Shown in pieces: positions 19,124 to 29,928 of a DNA stretch of 64,000 bases. Source of the DNA: Clostridium gasigenes (GTDB lineage: Bacteria; Bacillota; Clostridia; Clostridiales; Clostridiaceae); contig NZ_FNJM01000003.1 in assembly GCF_900104115.1 (NCBI RefSeq), forward strand, positions 62,001 through 126,000, read 5' to 3'. Under the pieces are notes generated by a model. That model made no database searches and had not been told where the DNA came from. It saw only the letters and a list, made by a program, of their open reading frames with translations. Position 1 is the stretch's first letter; the number at the start of each line of letters is the position of its first letter. Made by a program: the position numbers and the translations under genes.

Positions 19124-20236
19124 CTATTCTGCCAAATCTTCAGTTGTTTCATTAGCTAAATCTGTACCTTTAGAGTCTTCTGCTTTTATTGCGTCTGCTT
19201 GAGTCTTACTTTTTATATCTATTTTCCATCCACATAACTTAGCTGCAAGTCTAACATTTTGGCCTTCTTTACCTATTGCTAGTGAAAGTTGATTATCATC
19301 AACTACTACTTTAGCTGATTTACAATCTTCCTTAACTTCAACACTTAAAACTTTAGCTGGACTTAAAGCATTTGCTATAAGTTCGCCTTGATCCTTGCTC
19401 CATTTTATTATATCAATTTTTTCACCCTGTAACTCATTTACTATATTTTGAACTCTTATCCCCTTAGGACCAACACAAGCTCCCATTGGGTCTACATTTT
19501 CATCATTTGAGTAAACAGCTATTTTACTTCTTGAACCAGCTTCTCTTGAAATACTTTTTATTTCTACAACACCTTGGAATATTTCAGGAACTTCTAATTC
19601 AAATAATCTTTTAACTAAGCCTGGATGAGTTCTTGAAACTAATACTTGAGCACCTTTTGAAGTATTCTTAACTTCTACCACATATAGTTTTAACTTTTCG
19701 TTAAACTTATATTCTTCGCCAGGTATTTGTTCGTTTTGACCTATAGCACCTTCGATTCTACCTAAGTTTACAAATACATTACCTTTATCTTGTCTTAAAA
19801 TTGTACCTGTAATTATATCATATTCTTTTTCTTTGTATTCAGAGTAAACAATTGTTCTTTCTGCTTCTCTTATTCTTTGAGTTACTACACCTTTTGCAAG
19901 TTGCGCAGCTACTCTTCCAAAGTTCTTTGGAGTAACTTCAAAATCCACTATATCATCAAGGTCATATCTAACACTCATTGCTTTAGCTTCTTCTATTGAT
20001 ATTTCTGTTACTTCATCATATACATCCTCAACTACTACTTTTTGAGCATAAACATGTATTTCCCCTGTTTCTCTATTCATAGTTACTTTTACATTTTGCG
20101 CTGTTGTTGTCGCATTTGCATAATTTTTCTTATATGCGGCAAATAAAGCATCTTCAATTGTAGTGAAGACTAAATCTGCGCTTATTCCTTTATCAGTAAC
20201 TATTTCTTTAAGAGCACCTATAAACTCTTGGTTCAT
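19124..20236 (-). CDS. nusA: Transcription termination/antitermination factor NusA
   Basis: RNA polymerase-associated factor for pausing and termination. 370 residues: N-terminal polymerase-binding domain (ALFAAYKKNY), S1 domain (ITGTILRQDKGNVFVNLGRIEGAI), KH1 (DPMGACVGPKGIRVQNIVNEL) and KH2 (LAIGKEGQNVRLAAKLCGWKIDI), then a short acidic tail. It lacks the acidic repeats of enteric NusA, as usual in Firmicutes. Start follows AGGAGGATA, 16 bp after rimP. Confidence 0.97.
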   Translation of the reverse strand: MNQEFIGALKEIVTDKGISADLVFTTIEDALFAAYKKNYANATTTAQNVKVTMNRETGEIHVYAQKVVVEDVYDEVTEISIEEAKAMSVRYDLDDIVDFEVTPKNFGRVAAQLAKGVVTQRIREAERTIVYSEYKEKEYDIITGTILRQDKGNVFVNLGRIEGAIGQNEQIPGEEYKFNEKLKLYVVEVKNTSKGAQVLVSRTHPGLVKRLFELEVPEIFQGVVEIKSISREAGSRSKIAVYSNDENVDPMGACVGPKGIRVQNIVNELQGEKIDIIKWSKDQGELIANALSPAKVLSVEVKEDCKSAKVVVDDNQLSLAIGKEGQNVRLAAKLCGWKIDIKSKTQADAIKAEDSKGTDLANETTEDLAE

Positions 20237-20252
20237 ATCTATATCCTCCTTA

Positions 20253-20795
20253 TTATATTTCCCCTTCTAAATTGGCTGACTTAATTTTGTCTTTTGGAAC
20301 TGTTACTAATTCAGCAGCTTCTTCTTTTACTCCAGCTTCAGCTTCTGCTTTCGCTCTTGCTTTTGCCTTTGTTTTCGACTCTACTATTTCTTCTTTTTTT
20401 GCTTCAATAATAAGAAAATCTTCAGTAACTTCTTTTAGTATTCCTATAACCTTTGTTTTTTCATCAAGAGGTGTAGTGAATGTTATTAACACTTCTTTAC
20501 CAATACTATTTTTATAATGGTCTTCTGTAAATAATTCTCTGTTTAATCCAGGTGAAGATACTTCTAGGAAGTAAGCCTCTTCAATAGGATCTTCTGTATC
20601 CATGATTTCACTTACTGCTCTTGAAAGTTTTTCGCAATCTGATAAAGCAATGCCTTCTTCATTATTTATATATATTCTTAAATAATATTCTCCATCTTCT
20701 TTAATGTATTCAATATGATAAATTTCATAATTTAACTCATGGGCTATTGGTCTTACTATTTTATCAATTTTTTGTATTAAGGCATCATTTCTCAT
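20253..20795 (-). CDS. rimP: Ribosome maturation factor RimP with an Ala/Lys/Glu-rich insert
   Basis: 30S assembly factor. 180 residues, about 25-30 longer than usual. The N-terminal domain (IDKIVRPIAHELNYEIYHIEYIKEDGEYYLRIYINNE) and VSSPGLNRELFTEDHYKNSIGKEV are standard. Near residues 140-165, before the final VTVPKDKIKSANLEGEI strand, sits a low-complexity run of K-A-K-A-R-A-K-A-E-A type that is not part of the common fold. The start is MRNDALIQK after AAGGAGG; the frame is open 23 codons further up without a ribosome site. First gene of the rimP-nusA-infB operon, preceded by a row of hairpins. Confidence 0.94.
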   Translation of the reverse strand: MRNDALIQKIDKIVRPIAHELNYEIYHIEYIKEDGEYYLRIYINNEEGIALSDCEKLSRAVSEIMDTEDPIEEAYFLEVSSPGLNRELFTEDHYKNSIGKEVLITFTTPLDEKTKVIGILKEVTEDFLIIEAKKEEIVESKTKAKARAKAEAEAGVKEEAAELVTVPKDKIKSANLEGEI

Positions 20796-20858
20796 CTTAA
20801 TCCTCCTTCTTCTATATTCAATTTTAATAGATATGATTTCCAGAAAATATATACAAAA

Positions 20859-20881
20859 ACGCAACTAGCTAGTAGTTGCGT
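20859..20881 (-). terminator. Terminator downstream of polC / in the rimP leader
   Basis: Perfect 9-bp stem ACGCAACTA (20859-20867) with TAGTTGCGT (20873-20881), 5-nt loop, then TTTTG on the minus strand. It lies only about 64 bp before the rimP start codon, so it can end polC transcripts or attenuate a rimP leader transcript. Confidence 0.75.
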
Positions 20882-20985
20882 TTAAATAGAAAGAGTGGGT
20901 GATTACATCCCCACTCTTAATTCTCTAGCTATTAGTAAATCACGTCTTTGACCATGTTAACATAGTTTACTAATAAATACAAGGT
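20882..20985 (-). promoter_or_regulatory. Structured region upstream of rimP: possible cis-regulatory leader
   Basis: Two further hairpins in a row: AAGAGTGGG (20891-20899) with CCCACTCTT (20910-20918), and a perfect 10-bp TATTAGTAAA (20930-20939) with TTTACTAATA (20966-20975) enclosing a 26-nt loop. With the terminator at 20859-20881 this makes three helices in 117 nt. No known riboswitch class was recognised. The rest of the gap to polC (20986-21077) is plain AT-rich sequence. Confidence 0.4.
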
Positions 20986-21077
20986 TTTAAGAGTTATAAT
21001 TTAAGCACAGCTTTCAATATTACTTTCCCTCAATATATATTATTTATGCACAATGTTATATATATTAAAAATTTATA

Positions 21078-24000
21078 TTAAAATAAAGAAAGTTGATTAG
21101 TATCTGACAAGCCTTCTAAACAGCCATGATTACTTAATGCTTCTATTACAGTTTTAGATGCTTTACTTCTCATTCTTATATCTTCTTTTGATATAAATTC
21201 GCCATCAGCTCTAGCTTCCATTATACTTTTAGCAGCATTTGACCCAACTCCTTCAAGTGCATCCATTGGAGGTCTTATTTTGCCATCTTCTATAATAAAT
21301 TTAGTAGCATGAGATTTATATATATCAACCTTTAACATTTTAAATCCTCTTTTATATAGTTCATAAGATAATTCTAAAACTGTTGTCATTCCCTTATCCT
21401 TAACCGTAACTTTATTACCTAAGGCATAAAGTTCTTCAAGTTTTGCCTCTATTGCACTTTCTCCTTTGCAAATAAGATCTGCATCAAAATCATCTGCTCT
21501 TACTGTAAAGTATGTTACATAATATGCTTCTGGATAATAAACCTTAAAGTAGGCAACTCTAACTGCCATCATTACATAAGCAACTGCATGACCTTTTGGA
21601 AACATATATTTAATCCGTCTACAAGATTCTATATACCAATCTGGCACATCATTTCTCTTCATTTCAGCTTCGTGATCTGCTGTTAATCCCTTACCTTTTC
21701 TTACGCTTTCCATTATTGTAAAGGCATTCTTAGGTTCAACGCCTTTATACATAAGGTAAACCATAATGTCATCTCTTGTAGATATACAATCTTTTAGAGT
21801 TGTATCTCCTGATTTAATAAAATATTGAGCATTATTTAGCCAAACGTCAGTACCATGGGAAAGCCCTGATATTCTAACTAAATCAGCAAAACTCTTTGGT
21901 TGTGTATCTACAAGCATTCCACGAACAAATTTTGTTCCAAACTCTGGCAATCCATAACTACCTACTTCACATTTTAGTTCATCTCTTGTAACTCCTAATG
22001 CTTTTGGAGAAGTAAATAAAGATATTACCTTTGGATCATTAAGTGGTATTGTTTTTGGATCAATACCTGTTAAATCTTGAAGCATCCTAAGCACCGTTGG
22101 ATCATCATGTCCTAATATATCAAGTTTTAAAAGCCTACCTGATATTGAATGATAATCAAAGTGAGTAGTTGTTATCTCCGATTCTGAATCATCTGCCGGA
22201 CGTTGTATTGGAGTGAAATTGTATATTTCATTATCCTGTGGTACAACCATGATTCCACCTGGATGTTGACCTGTTGTTCTTTTTATCCCTGTACATCCAA
22301 GAGTTAATCTTTCTATTTCTGCATTTGATACAACTAATCCTCTTTGATCCAAATATTTTTTAACAAATCCATAAGCTGTTTTTTCTGCTATAGTTCCAAT
22401 TGTTCCAGCTTTAAATACATATCCTGTTCCAAATAAAACTTCACAATATTTATGAACTATCCCCTGATATTCTCCAGAGAAGTTTAAATCTATATCAGGT
22501 TCCTTATCCCCTTCAAATCCTAAGAATGTTTCAAAAGGAATATCATGACCATCTTTTACATAAAGAGTTCCACAATCTGGGCAATTTTTATCATCTAAAT
22601 CTGCTCCAGAACTTATAGATCCATCCATAAAGAACTGCGATTTTTGACAATTCGGACATACATAATGTGGTGGTAACCCATTAACCTCTGTTATATCAGA
22701 CATTGTTGCTACAAAGGATGACCCAACAGAACCTCTAGATCCTACTAAATATCCATCTTCTAGTGATTTTGCAACAAGTTTTTGGGCAATAAGGTATAAA
22801 ACTGCATATCCATTATTAATAATTGAATTTAATTCTTTATCTATTCTTTTTTGAACTACCTCTGGAAGTGGATTTCCATAAATAGAATGTACTTTATCCA
22901 TAGTCATTTTTTTAATGTCTTCTTCTGCGCCTTCTATTTTAGGGGGATATGTTTCATCTGGTATTGGTTTTAGCACATCTATTGAATCTGCTATTTTTCT
23001 TGGATTTCTAATAACTACTTCTCTCGCTATTTCTGGTCCTAAATATGAAAATTCTCTAAGCATTTCATCTGTAGTTTTTAAATATAGTGGAGGTTGATTA
23101 TCTGCATCAGAGAATCCTTGACCACCCATTATAATTCTTCTATAGACTTCATCTTTAGGATCTAGAAAATGTACATCTCCTGTAGCAACTGTTGGTTTAT
23201 TACATTGTTTTCCTAATTCATATAGTCTTTTATTAATTGCTTTTAACTCCTCATTATCTTTTACAATACCTTTTTTTATAAGATATTGATTATTTTCAAG
23301 TGGTTGAATTTCAACATAATCATAAAAGCTTATTATTTCTTTTAATTGTTCATCACTTTTCCCATCTAAAACCGCTTTATATAGTTCTCCACCTTCACAA
23401 GCACTTCCAATAATAAGACCTTCCCTCATTTCCATAAGCCTGCTCTTTTTTGTTCTTGGCTTTCTAAAGAAATTATCTAAATGAGCCTCTGATATTAACT
23501 TATATAAGTTTTTCAATCCTTGTTGAGTTTTAGTTAAAATTATTATATGGTAGGTATTCTGCTTTTTAATATCTACATTACTTAAAAAGGCTTTATTTAA
23601 AGCTGATAAATCATTAATTTCATTTTCCTCTTTTAACTTTTTAAATGATATTAATAATATTTCTGCAGTAGCTTTTGCATCATCTACAGCTCTATGATGA
23701 TTTTCTAGGGATATCCCTAAATGCTTTGCAACAATATTTAGCTTAACTCTTTTAAGTTCAGGGTATAAAAACCTTGCTAAATTTACTGTATCTAAAATTG
23801 TATTATTAAATTTTAGCCCTAAATCATTACAATTTTTTTTAATGAAACCTGTATCAAAACTTGCATTATGTGCAACTACAACACTATCCCCTACAAATTC
23901 TATAAACTTTGGCAGAACCTCATCAATAATTTTCGCTTCCCTAACCATTTCATCCGTAATACCTGTAAGTTCAGTAATTTTATAAGGTATTTTACATTGT

Positions 24001-25394
24001 GGATATATAAAGGAACTAAACATATCTACAGCTTCACCATTAATTACCTTTATAGCACCAATCTCAATTATTTTATTATTTTTTGGTGAAAACCCTGTAG
24101 TTTCTATATCAAAAATTACATACTCATCATTGAAGCTTTGCCCTTTATCATTTAAGGCTATAGGAATCCCGTCATTAACTAAATATCCTTCAACCCCATA
24201 GAGAACTTTTATCTTATTTTTTTTCGCAGCAATTTGAGCATCTGGAAAGGCCTGAACCACTCCATGATCTGTAATTGCAATTGCTGGATGCCCCCATTTT
24301 GAAGCTCTTTCAACTATTCTTGTTACTGATGCAATACCATCCATAGAACTCATATTAGTGTGACAATGTAATTCAATTCTTTTTTCTTCTGATCCATCCA
24401 TTCTTTCCATTTTACTCATTCTTAGGATATCCCGGCCCATAATAACAACTTCTCTTGCATAGGTATCATATATAGCTTCTCCTCTTACCTTGCAATAAAG
24501 ACCCTTCTTAACATTTTCTAGAACAGCTTCAGTTTCTTGTGGTTTTAAGAAACATTTAACTGCTATAGATCCTTCATAATCTGTTATAAAGAATGTAAGT
24601 ATTGTCTTACCTGTTTTTGTTTCTATAATTTCTGTTTTAAATACATCTCCAAGCACTGCAACATATCCTGAAGTTTCATTAATATCTTTAATAGACGTAG
24701 CTTCTAAACTTATGCTTCTTCCAAGTATTGAATTCTCACTTTTAGGTTCTCTCTTAAATTCTTTCTTTTCATAAGTTTTCTTTTGTTTATCAACAGATTC
24801 TTGTTTTGGTTTAGAGCTACCTGGCTCTCTTCCATTTAATATATTTTTAATATATTCTTTTTGTTCTTTATCTTTTTCTACATAACTATCCTTAACTTCT
24901 AGTTCACTATCATACATAAGCTCTACTTTTACATTCATTCCAAATATATCTTCTATACTTGTAGCAATATCTTTTGGAATATCTTTTTTTATAAGATGAT
25001 CTGTTAGTTTATCATATCCGTTTTTTACCACCAATCTATTATCTTTAACTTCTTTTATCGCTGTTAATAACAATGTTTTAGATAATGGTGTCTTTTTTAT
25101 AATATCTTTAACCACATCTAGCCAGTAACTTTCAATTATCTGTTCCAAAGTAATATTTGATACATCCTTATAGAATAATATATCTATATCAACATTAAGC
25201 CTTAATACATTCTTAATTGCTTTTTTCACTAATTTCTCTTCGTCTTTAAGCAAATACTCTTTTCCTCTAAGTACCACTTTCAACAAATTACTTTTCCTTA
25301 AAAATTGAAATCTTATAATTTTAATTTCCTTATCATCAATAGATTCTGTTTTATTTATTTCAATTATAATTTTCTTTAAAATATCTTCTGACAA
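21078..25394 (-). CDS. polC: DNA polymerase III subunit alpha, PolC type
   Basis: Replicative polymerase of low-GC Gram-positives with built-in proofreading. About 1438 residues. Order: N-terminal domains, OB fold ([20 protein letters not shown] region), PHP domain split by the DEDDh exonuclease ([10 protein letters not shown] near residue 428; [13 protein letters not shown] later), then the palm/fingers with [15 protein letters not shown], zinc-type cysteines ([18 protein letters not shown]) and the C-terminal helix-hairpin-helix region. Start TTG is chosen because the AAGGTGG ribosome site is 10 nt away; a GTG three codons up abuts that site. A terminator closes the isoprenoid operon just upstream. 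Confidence 0.97.
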   Translation of the reverse strand: MSEDILKKIIIEINKTESIDDKEIKIIRFQFLRKSNLLKVVLRGKEYLLKDEEKLVKKAIKNVLRLNVDIDILFYKDVSNITLEQIIESYWLDVVKDIIKKTPLSKTLLLTAIKEVKDNRLVVKNGYDKLTDHLIKKDIPKDIATSIEDIFGMNVKVELMYDSELEVKDSYVEKDKEQKEYIKNILNGREPGSSKPKQESVDKQKKTYEKKEFKREPKSENSILGRSISLEATSIKDINETSGYVAVLGDVFKTEIIETKTGKTILTFFITDYEGSIAVKCFLKPQETEAVLENVKKGLYCKVRGEAIYDTYAREVVIMGRDILRMSKMERMDGSEEKRIELHCHTNMSSMDGIASVTRIVERASKWGHPAIAITDHGVVQAFPDAQIAAKKNKIKVLYGVEGYLVNDGIPIALNDKGQSFNDEYVIFDIETTGFSPKNNKIIEIGAIKVINGEAVDMFSSFIYPQCKIPYKITELTGITDEMVREAKIIDEVLPKFIEFVGDSVVVAHNASFDTGFIKKNCNDLGLKFNNTILDTVNLARFLYPELKRVKLNIVAKHLGISLENHHRAVDDAKATAEILLISFKKLKEENEINDLSALNKAFLSNVDIKKQNTYHIIILTKTQQGLKNLYKLISEAHLDNFFRKPRTKKSRLMEMREGLIIGSACEGGELYKAVLDGKSDEQLKEIISFYDYVEIQPLENNQYLIKKGIVKDNEELKAINKRLYELGKQCNKPTVATGDVHFLDPKDEVYRRIIMGGQGFSDADNQPPLYLKTTDEMLREFSYLGPEIAREVVIRNPRKIADSIDVLKPIPDETYPPKIEGAEEDIKKMTMDKVHSIYGNPLPEVVQKRIDKELNSIINNGYAVLYLIAQKLVAKSLEDGYLVGSRGSVGSSFVATMSDITEVNGLPPHYVCPNCQKSQFFMDGSISSGADLDDKNCPDCGTLYVKDGHDIPFETFLGFEGDKEPDIDLNFSGEYQGIVHKYCEVLFGTGYVFKAGTIGTIAEKTAYGFVKKYLDQRGLVVSNAEIERLTLGCTGIKRTTGQHPGGIMVVPQDNEIYNFTPIQRPADDSESEITTTHFDYHSISGRLLKLDILGHDDPTVLRMLQDLTGIDPKTIPLNDPKVISLFTSPKALGVTRDELKCEVGSYGLPEFGTKFVRGMLVDTQPKSFADLVRISGLSHGTDVWLNNAQYFIKSGDTTLKDCISTRDDIMVYLMYKGVEPKNAFTIMESVRKGKGLTADHEAEMKRNDVPDWYIESCRRIKYMFPKGHAVAYVMMAVRVAYFKVYYPEAYYVTYFTVRADDFDADLICKGESAIEAKLEELYALGNKVTVKDKGMTTVLELSYELYKRGFKMLKVDIYKSHATKFIIEDGKIRPPMDALEGVGSNAAKSIMEARADGEFISKEDIRMRSKASKTVIEALSNHGCLEGLSDTNQLSLF

Positions 25395-25430
25395 AAGCGC
25401 CACCCCACCTTATTTTCTATAATCAGTATA

Positions 25431-25457
25431 AAAAAGCCAGCTTACGCTGACTTTTTT
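25431..25457 (-). terminator. Terminator after ispG
   Basis: AAAAAGCCAGC (25431-25441) pairs with GCTGACTTTTT (25446-25456) with one mismatch, 4-nt loop. The minus strand continues with T, so it ends the uppS-ispG unit before polC. The A/T-rich flanks make it work both ways. Confidence 0.75.
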
Positions 25458-25459
25458 TA

Positions 25460-25563
25460 TATTTTAGCCTATTTTATCCATTGGATAAGTTCTTTTAAGT
25501 TTCAGTTTACATAGTTTATTCCATTTTGGCAAACTTCACTTTAGTTATTTTTTCAAATACCTT
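25460..25563. repeat. Dispersed repeat-like element after ispG
   Basis: Starting at the ispG stop codon the minus strand reads AAGGTATTTGAAAAAATAAC, close to the end of the copy at 12769-12875. Further on it has ATAAAATAGGC then TAAAATAT, which also occurs in the element at 29929-30036 (AAAATAGGC, then CGAAATAT). No clear second terminal repeat. Confidence 0.45.
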
Positions 25564-26611
25564 ATAAAGTTTCTATTTCTTCTAATAAAGCTTCTACAAG
25601 ATTTTCTTCTTTTACTTTTCTTATTAACTTACCCTTTTTAAATATTATTCCTTCTCCATTTCCACCAGCAATCCCTATATCAGCTTCTCTTGCTTCTCCA
25701 GGTCCGTTAACTATACATCCCATTACTGCAACCTTTATGTTCTTATTACAATTTTCTAATCGTCTCTCAACTTCTTCTGCAATCTTTATAAGGTTTATTT
25801 GAGTTCGTCCACAAGTTGGACAAGATATAAATTGCATTCCACTTTCTCTAAGTTCTAAAGCTATTAACATTTCTTTTGCAACTTTAATTTCCTCTATAGG
25901 ATCACTAGTTAGAGAAACTCTAATAGTATCACCAATACCTTCTGCAAGCAATGTACCTATTCCTATGCTTGATTTTATAGTTCCTCTAAAAGTAGTACCT
26001 GATTCAGTTACTCCTAAATGAAGAGGATAATCACAAGATTCACTCATTAATCTATAGGCATCTATCATTGTTTTAACATTTGATGATTTTATTGATATTA
26101 CAATATCGAAAAATTCTAGTTCTTCTAATATTTTAACATGCCTAAGAGCAGATTCCACTAGTCCTTTAGCGGTTGGTTTTCCATCTCTTGCTAGTATATC
26201 CTTTTCTAACGATCCTGAGTTTACTCCAATTCTAATTGGTAACCCCTTTTCTTTCGCAGCTTCTACAACTAGTTTAACCCTTTCAACGCTTCCTATGTTT
26301 CCTGGATTAATTCTTATTGCCGAAACTCCATTTTTTATTGATTCTAGCGCTAATCTATAATCAAAATGAATATCTGCCACAACTGGGATAGGTGATTTTT
26401 CACATATTTCCTTTAAAGCCTCTGCCGCTTCCATATCTGGCAATGCGCATCTTATAATTTCGCACCCAGCATTATAAAGTTCATTTATTTGATCTAAAGT
26501 TTTTTTTGCATCTCTTGTATCAGTATTTGTCATTGATTGTATTGAAACAGGCGAATCTCCGCCTAGAAATTTATTACCTACTTTTACTTTTCTCGTTTGT
26601 TTTCTTTCCAT
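25562..26611 (-). CDS. ispG: 4-hydroxy-3-methylbut-2-enyl diphosphate synthase (flavodoxin/ferredoxin)
   Basis: Penultimate step of the MEP isoprenoid pathway; a 4Fe-4S enzyme. 349 residues: TIM-barrel start (GGDSPVSIQSMTNTDTRD), RINPGNIGS, and the C-terminal iron-sulfur domain with CPTCGRTQINLI near residue 265 and GCIVNGPGEAREADIGIAGG. Placed after dxr and rseP, so two MEP-pathway genes share one unit with UppS and CdsA, which use or serve its lipid products. Position corresponds to proS in Bacillus, which is absent here. Confidence 0.97.
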   Translation of the reverse strand: MERKQTRKVKVGNKFLGGDSPVSIQSMTNTDTRDAKKTLDQINELYNAGCEIIRCALPDMEAAEALKEICEKSPIPVVADIHFDYRLALESIKNGVSAIRINPGNIGSVERVKLVVEAAKEKGLPIRIGVNSGSLEKDILARDGKPTAKGLVESALRHVKILEELEFFDIVISIKSSNVKTMIDAYRLMSESCDYPLHLGVTESGTTFRGTIKSSIGIGTLLAEGIGDTIRVSLTSDPIEEIKVAKEMLIALELRESGMQFISCPTCGRTQINLIKIAEEVERRLENCNKNIKVAVMGCIVNGPGEAREADIGIAGGNGEGIIFKKGKLIRKVKEENLVEALLEEIETL

Positions 26612-26623
26612 GTTTATCCTCTC

Positions 26624-27640
26624 CTAAAATTTAATTGGGAATAATACATCCTTAACTGTAATTAGTATCATAAATCCAAAAAGAAGTATCATTCCTATAT
26701 AGTTTACAGTAGCTACAATTTTATCTGGAACTTTTCTTCTAGTTATTAACTCAATCAATAGTATAACTGTCCATCCTCCATCTAATGCTGGGAATGGTAA
26801 TAAATTAAATACCGCTAAGTTAACACTTATAAAAGCTGTGAAATACATAAGATTCAAGATACCACCTTTTGCGGCTTCCCCTGATAGTCTAATTATTGTT
26901 ACAGGTCCACCTACATCAGTTTTTAAGTTTGCTTTTCCTGTAATTAGCATTTTTAAGCCTTTAAATGTTTGAACTATAAGTGTCTCTGTTTGTTTAAAAC
27001 TTTGCTTAAACCCTTGGTAAAACGTTGGATTTTCTATTCTAACAAAGCTAACCCCTATAAGATATTTACTTTCATCATCTATTTTGGGAGTTATTGTTAC
27101 TTCATTAATCTCTCCTGATCTTTCAAATCTTATATCTACAGGATTCCCCTTTGACATAACAATTCCCATTGCTACATCATCTTTTGAAAATACCTTATCT
27201 CCATTTATATTCAAAAATTTATCTCCATTTTGAAGACCCGCCTCATATGCAGGAGTGTTTTCCTGCACGCCTCCAACTTCTGGAAGGCTATATCCATTTT
27301 TAGATAGTATTATTGTGAATAAAACTAAAGCTAATAAAAAATTCATTATTGAACCAGCTAAAATTACACTTATTCTTCTTAAAGGAGATTTTGATGAAAA
27401 GCTTTTATTATCTTCAACTTCTTCCTCTTCTCCAAGCATTTTAACATATCCACCTATTGGCAGAATACCAATAGAATATTTAGTTTCTTTTCCCTGAGCT
27501 GAAAATATTTTAGGTCCCATTCCAATAGCAAACTCTTCAACTTTTATTCCATTAACCTTGGCCATTACAAAATGTCCAAGTTCATGAACAATTATAAGTA
27601 AACTAAAGGCAAGCATAGCAAAAACTATATACACGTACAT
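26624..27640 (-). CDS. rseP: Site-2 zinc metalloprotease RseP (RasP)
   Basis: Membrane-embedded protease that cuts transmembrane segments of anti-sigma factors and signal-peptide remnants. HELGH at residues 19-23 in the first helix, one PDZ domain in the middle (VQENTPAYEAGLQNGDKFLNINGDKV), and the second zinc motif LPFPALDGG near residue 290, with membrane helices around them. 338 residues. The ATG start lies 4 nt from AGGAG; GTG three codons on is an alternative. Follows dxr by 7 bp. Confidence 0.94.
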   Translation of the reverse strand: MYVYIVFAMLAFSLLIIVHELGHFVMAKVNGIKVEEFAIGMGPKIFSAQGKETKYSIGILPIGGYVKMLGEEEEVEDNKSFSSKSPLRRISVILAGSIMNFLLALVLFTIILSKNGYSLPEVGGVQENTPAYEAGLQNGDKFLNINGDKVFSKDDVAMGIVMSKGNPVDIRFERSGEINEVTITPKIDDESKYLIGVSFVRIENPTFYQGFKQSFKQTETLIVQTFKGLKMLITGKANLKTDVGGPVTIIRLSGEAAKGGILNLMYFTAFISVNLAVFNLLPFPALDGGWTVILLIELITRRKVPDKIVATVNYIGMILLFGFMILITVKDVLFPIKF

Positions 27641-27647
27641 CACTCTC

Positions 27648-28808
27648 CTAATTATATATTGATCTAATATATTTCCTTACTTTTTCATCTAATTCTAAAA
27701 TATTATTTAAATTTAATTCTTTAGTTGCATCTTCCTTAAAATATTCCATACATTCTTCTATTATTTCAGCAACTTGCAGAAATTGTATTTTTTCTTCTAA
27801 CAATAAAGCTACCGCTTCTTCATTAGCTCCATTTAATACAGTCGGCGTTAATCCACCTTTTCTTCCCGCCTTAAATGCTAACTTTAAGCATTTAAAAGTT
27901 TCAAAATCTGGTCTTTCAAATGTTAATGATCCAACTTCATAAAAATTTATAGAATTTGCAACTTCAGCTTTTCTTTCTGGATAATTAATTGCATATTGTA
28001 TTGGCAACCTCATATCTGCTGACCCAAGTTGAGCAATAATACTTGCATCCTTATATTCAACCATTGAATGAATAATACTTTGTGGATGAACAACCACTTC
28101 AATATTATCATAATCACAATTAAATAAGAAATGTGCTTCTATAACTTCTAACCCCTTATTCATAAGGGTAGCAGAATCTATTGATATTTTTTTACCCATT
28201 TTCCATTTAGGATGCTTTAATGCCTCTGCCACTGTAACTTTTTTTAAATACTTTGTATCTTTTCCTCTGAAAGGTCCCCCAGAAGCTGTTAATATAATTT
28301 TTTTAATATCCTTTTCAGTATATCCACTTAAAGCCTGAAATATAGCACTATGCTCTGAATCTACAGGTAAAATCTTAGCCCCCATATCCCTAGCCTTATT
28401 CATTACAAGTTCTCCTGCAACAACTAGCGTCTCCTTATTAGCTAATGCAATATCTTTTCCAGCTTCAATTGCACAAAGAGTTGGCACAAGTCCTATCATA
28501 CCAACTATAGATGTTACAACCATTTCTATTTCATCTAATGAAGCTATAGTTTTAAGCCCATCCATACCCTCAAGCACTACTATATCTAAGTTATTACTTA
28601 TGCAATAATTTTTAATATTTTTTGCACTTTCAATATCCATCATGCCTACATATTTAGGTTTAAACTCATCTATTATTTCTTTCATTTTTTCTATAGATGA
28701 ATTAGCTGTTACCCCTATTATTTTAATTTCTTCCCCTGATTTCCTAACTACATCTAATGTTTGGGTTCCAACTGATCCTGTAACCCCTAGTATTGAAATG
28801 TTTTTCAT
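27648..28808 (-). CDS. dxr: 1-deoxy-D-xylulose 5-phosphate reductoisomerase
   Basis: Makes MEP from DXP with NADPH, the committed step of the MEP pathway. 386 residues: NADP motif GVTGSVGTQTLDVV at the N-terminus, LANKETLV, the catalytic region PVDSEHSAIFQ and LTASGGPFR, then HPKWKMGKKISIDSATLMNKGLEVIEA. Start follows GGAGG. Lies between the PerM-family gene and rseP. Confidence 0.97.
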   Translation of the reverse strand: MKNISILGVTGSVGTQTLDVVRKSGEEIKIIGVTANSSIEKMKEIIDEFKPKYVGMMDIESAKNIKNYCISNNLDIVVLEGMDGLKTIASLDEIEMVVTSIVGMIGLVPTLCAIEAGKDIALANKETLVVAGELVMNKARDMGAKILPVDSEHSAIFQALSGYTEKDIKKIILTASGGPFRGKDTKYLKKVTVAEALKHPKWKMGKKISIDSATLMNKGLEVIEAHFLFNCDYDNIEVVVHPQSIIHSMVEYKDASIIAQLGSADMRLPIQYAINYPERKAEVANSINFYEVGSLTFERPDFETFKCLKLAFKAGRKGGLTPTVLNGANEEAVALLLEEKIQFLQVAEIIEECMEYFKEDATKELNLNNILELDEKVRKYIRSIYN

Positions 28809-28826
28809 TTTTACCTCCTTAGTTTA

Positions 28827-28880
28827 GAGACCTTCAAAAAATAAATTAATTTTTATTATTATTTTTTTTTGAAAGAGCCT
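28827..28880. repeat. Dispersed inverted-repeat element at the end of the PerM-family gene
   Basis: GACCTTCAAAAAATAA on the left and TTATTTTTTTTTGAAAGAGCC on the right face each other, matching the ends of other copies. The right arm is coding: it supplies about the last dozen codons (S-K-K-N-N-N-K-N) and the stop of the PerM-family gene. Confidence 0.5.
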
Positions 28881-29859
28881 TATTTCCTTGTATACTTTGT
28901 TTTTTATTTGTATAAATTATATCTTTTGCAATTATAGAATAAATTGGCCCTGCTATAATACCTATAACTCCAAATATATTCACCCCTATGTATATAGAAA
29001 GCATTACAACTAACGGATGTATATCTAATTTACTACTTAAAAACTTTGCTTCTAAAATTTGTTTATTTATAAGTACTAATAGATATAGCGCAACAAATCC
29101 TATTACTATTAAATATCTCTTCATTATAATATTGTATATTATAATTGGTATAAAAACAATTATTGTTCCAACATAAGGTAATATATCTAACATACCACAT
29201 ATAATTCCAAGAAATAAACTATTTTTAACCCCTAATATTTTAAATCCTATAACTATAATAACCGTACTTACAATCACTATTAAAACTTCTATTAAAAATA
29301 CTTCCTTTAAATTTTTTTTCTTAATATAAATGCTTTCTATTATTTTCTTAGAAAATACATTTGATAGCAGATCTAACACTTTGTCCTTATCTACAAGTAT
29401 AAAATATGTAGCTACATTACCTATAAAATATCCTATAAAACTGCTTCCAGTTATAGACGCTCCCTCTGCTATCATTGGCGTACTTATAATTTTGCTTAAA
29501 GTTTCTATTCCTTTATTTAAATCAAAATTAAGTAATACTTTTATATTGTTCAAAAAAATATTTACTGTTTCTATATTTCCTATATATAACTTATGAAATA
29601 TTCCTATTAAGTTATTTCCAAAATAAAAAATTGTAAACCCTAATAGAAAATTAATTAAAATTATGCTTATTACTGCTGCAACTTTATTATTCATTTTAAA
29701 CTTTACCAGAATTTTATAACTTGGAGTAGTAAATAAAAGCATTATTAATATAATAAAAAATGGTTGGAAATAAATCTTTATACTTAAAGTAATTATTACT
29801 AAAACTATAAATAAAACAATCAAATTAATAATTTTTTCATATTCATTATATATTTTCAT
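28846..29859 (-). CDS. PerM / AI-2E transporter family membrane protein
   Basis: 337 residues with about seven or eight hydrophobic segments and the family's late GMLDILPYVGTIIVFIPI and KFLSSKLDIHPLVVMLSIYIGVNIFGVIGIIAGPI segments. Some homologues export autoinducer-2 or act as Na+/H+ antiporters; the substrate here cannot be read. The start is MKIYNEYEK, after AAGGAGAGAG; an upstream in-frame start lacks a ribosome site. Location between cdsA and dxr is not typical of the conserved order. The Asn/Lys-rich tail is encoded by a dispersed repeat. Confidence 0.8.
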   Translation of the reverse strand: MKIYNEYEKIINLIVLFIVLVIITLSIKIYFQPFFIILIMLLFTTPSYKILVKFKMNNKVAAVISIILINFLLGFTIFYFGNNLIGIFHKLYIGNIETVNIFLNNIKVLLNFDLNKGIETLSKIISTPMIAEGASITGSSFIGYFIGNVATYFILVDKDKVLDLLSNVFSKKIIESIYIKKKNLKEVFLIEVLIVIVSTVIIVIGFKILGVKNSLFLGIICGMLDILPYVGTIIVFIPIIIYNIIMKRYLIVIGFVALYLLVLINKQILEAKFLSSKLDIHPLVVMLSIYIGVNIFGVIGIIAGPIYSIIAKDIIYTNKKQSIQGNKALSKKNNNKN

Positions 29860-29928
29860 AATCTCTCTCCTTTTACCTTGTAGTAAAAGTATATTACTTT
29901 TAAGTTTATTCAATTACTCCTAAAGTAG

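Noticed and set aside
20859..20985. Riboswitch (c-di-GMP, preQ1, T-box) before rimP
   Set aside because: None of the conserved motifs of these classes that I know are present; only plain hairpins can be supported.
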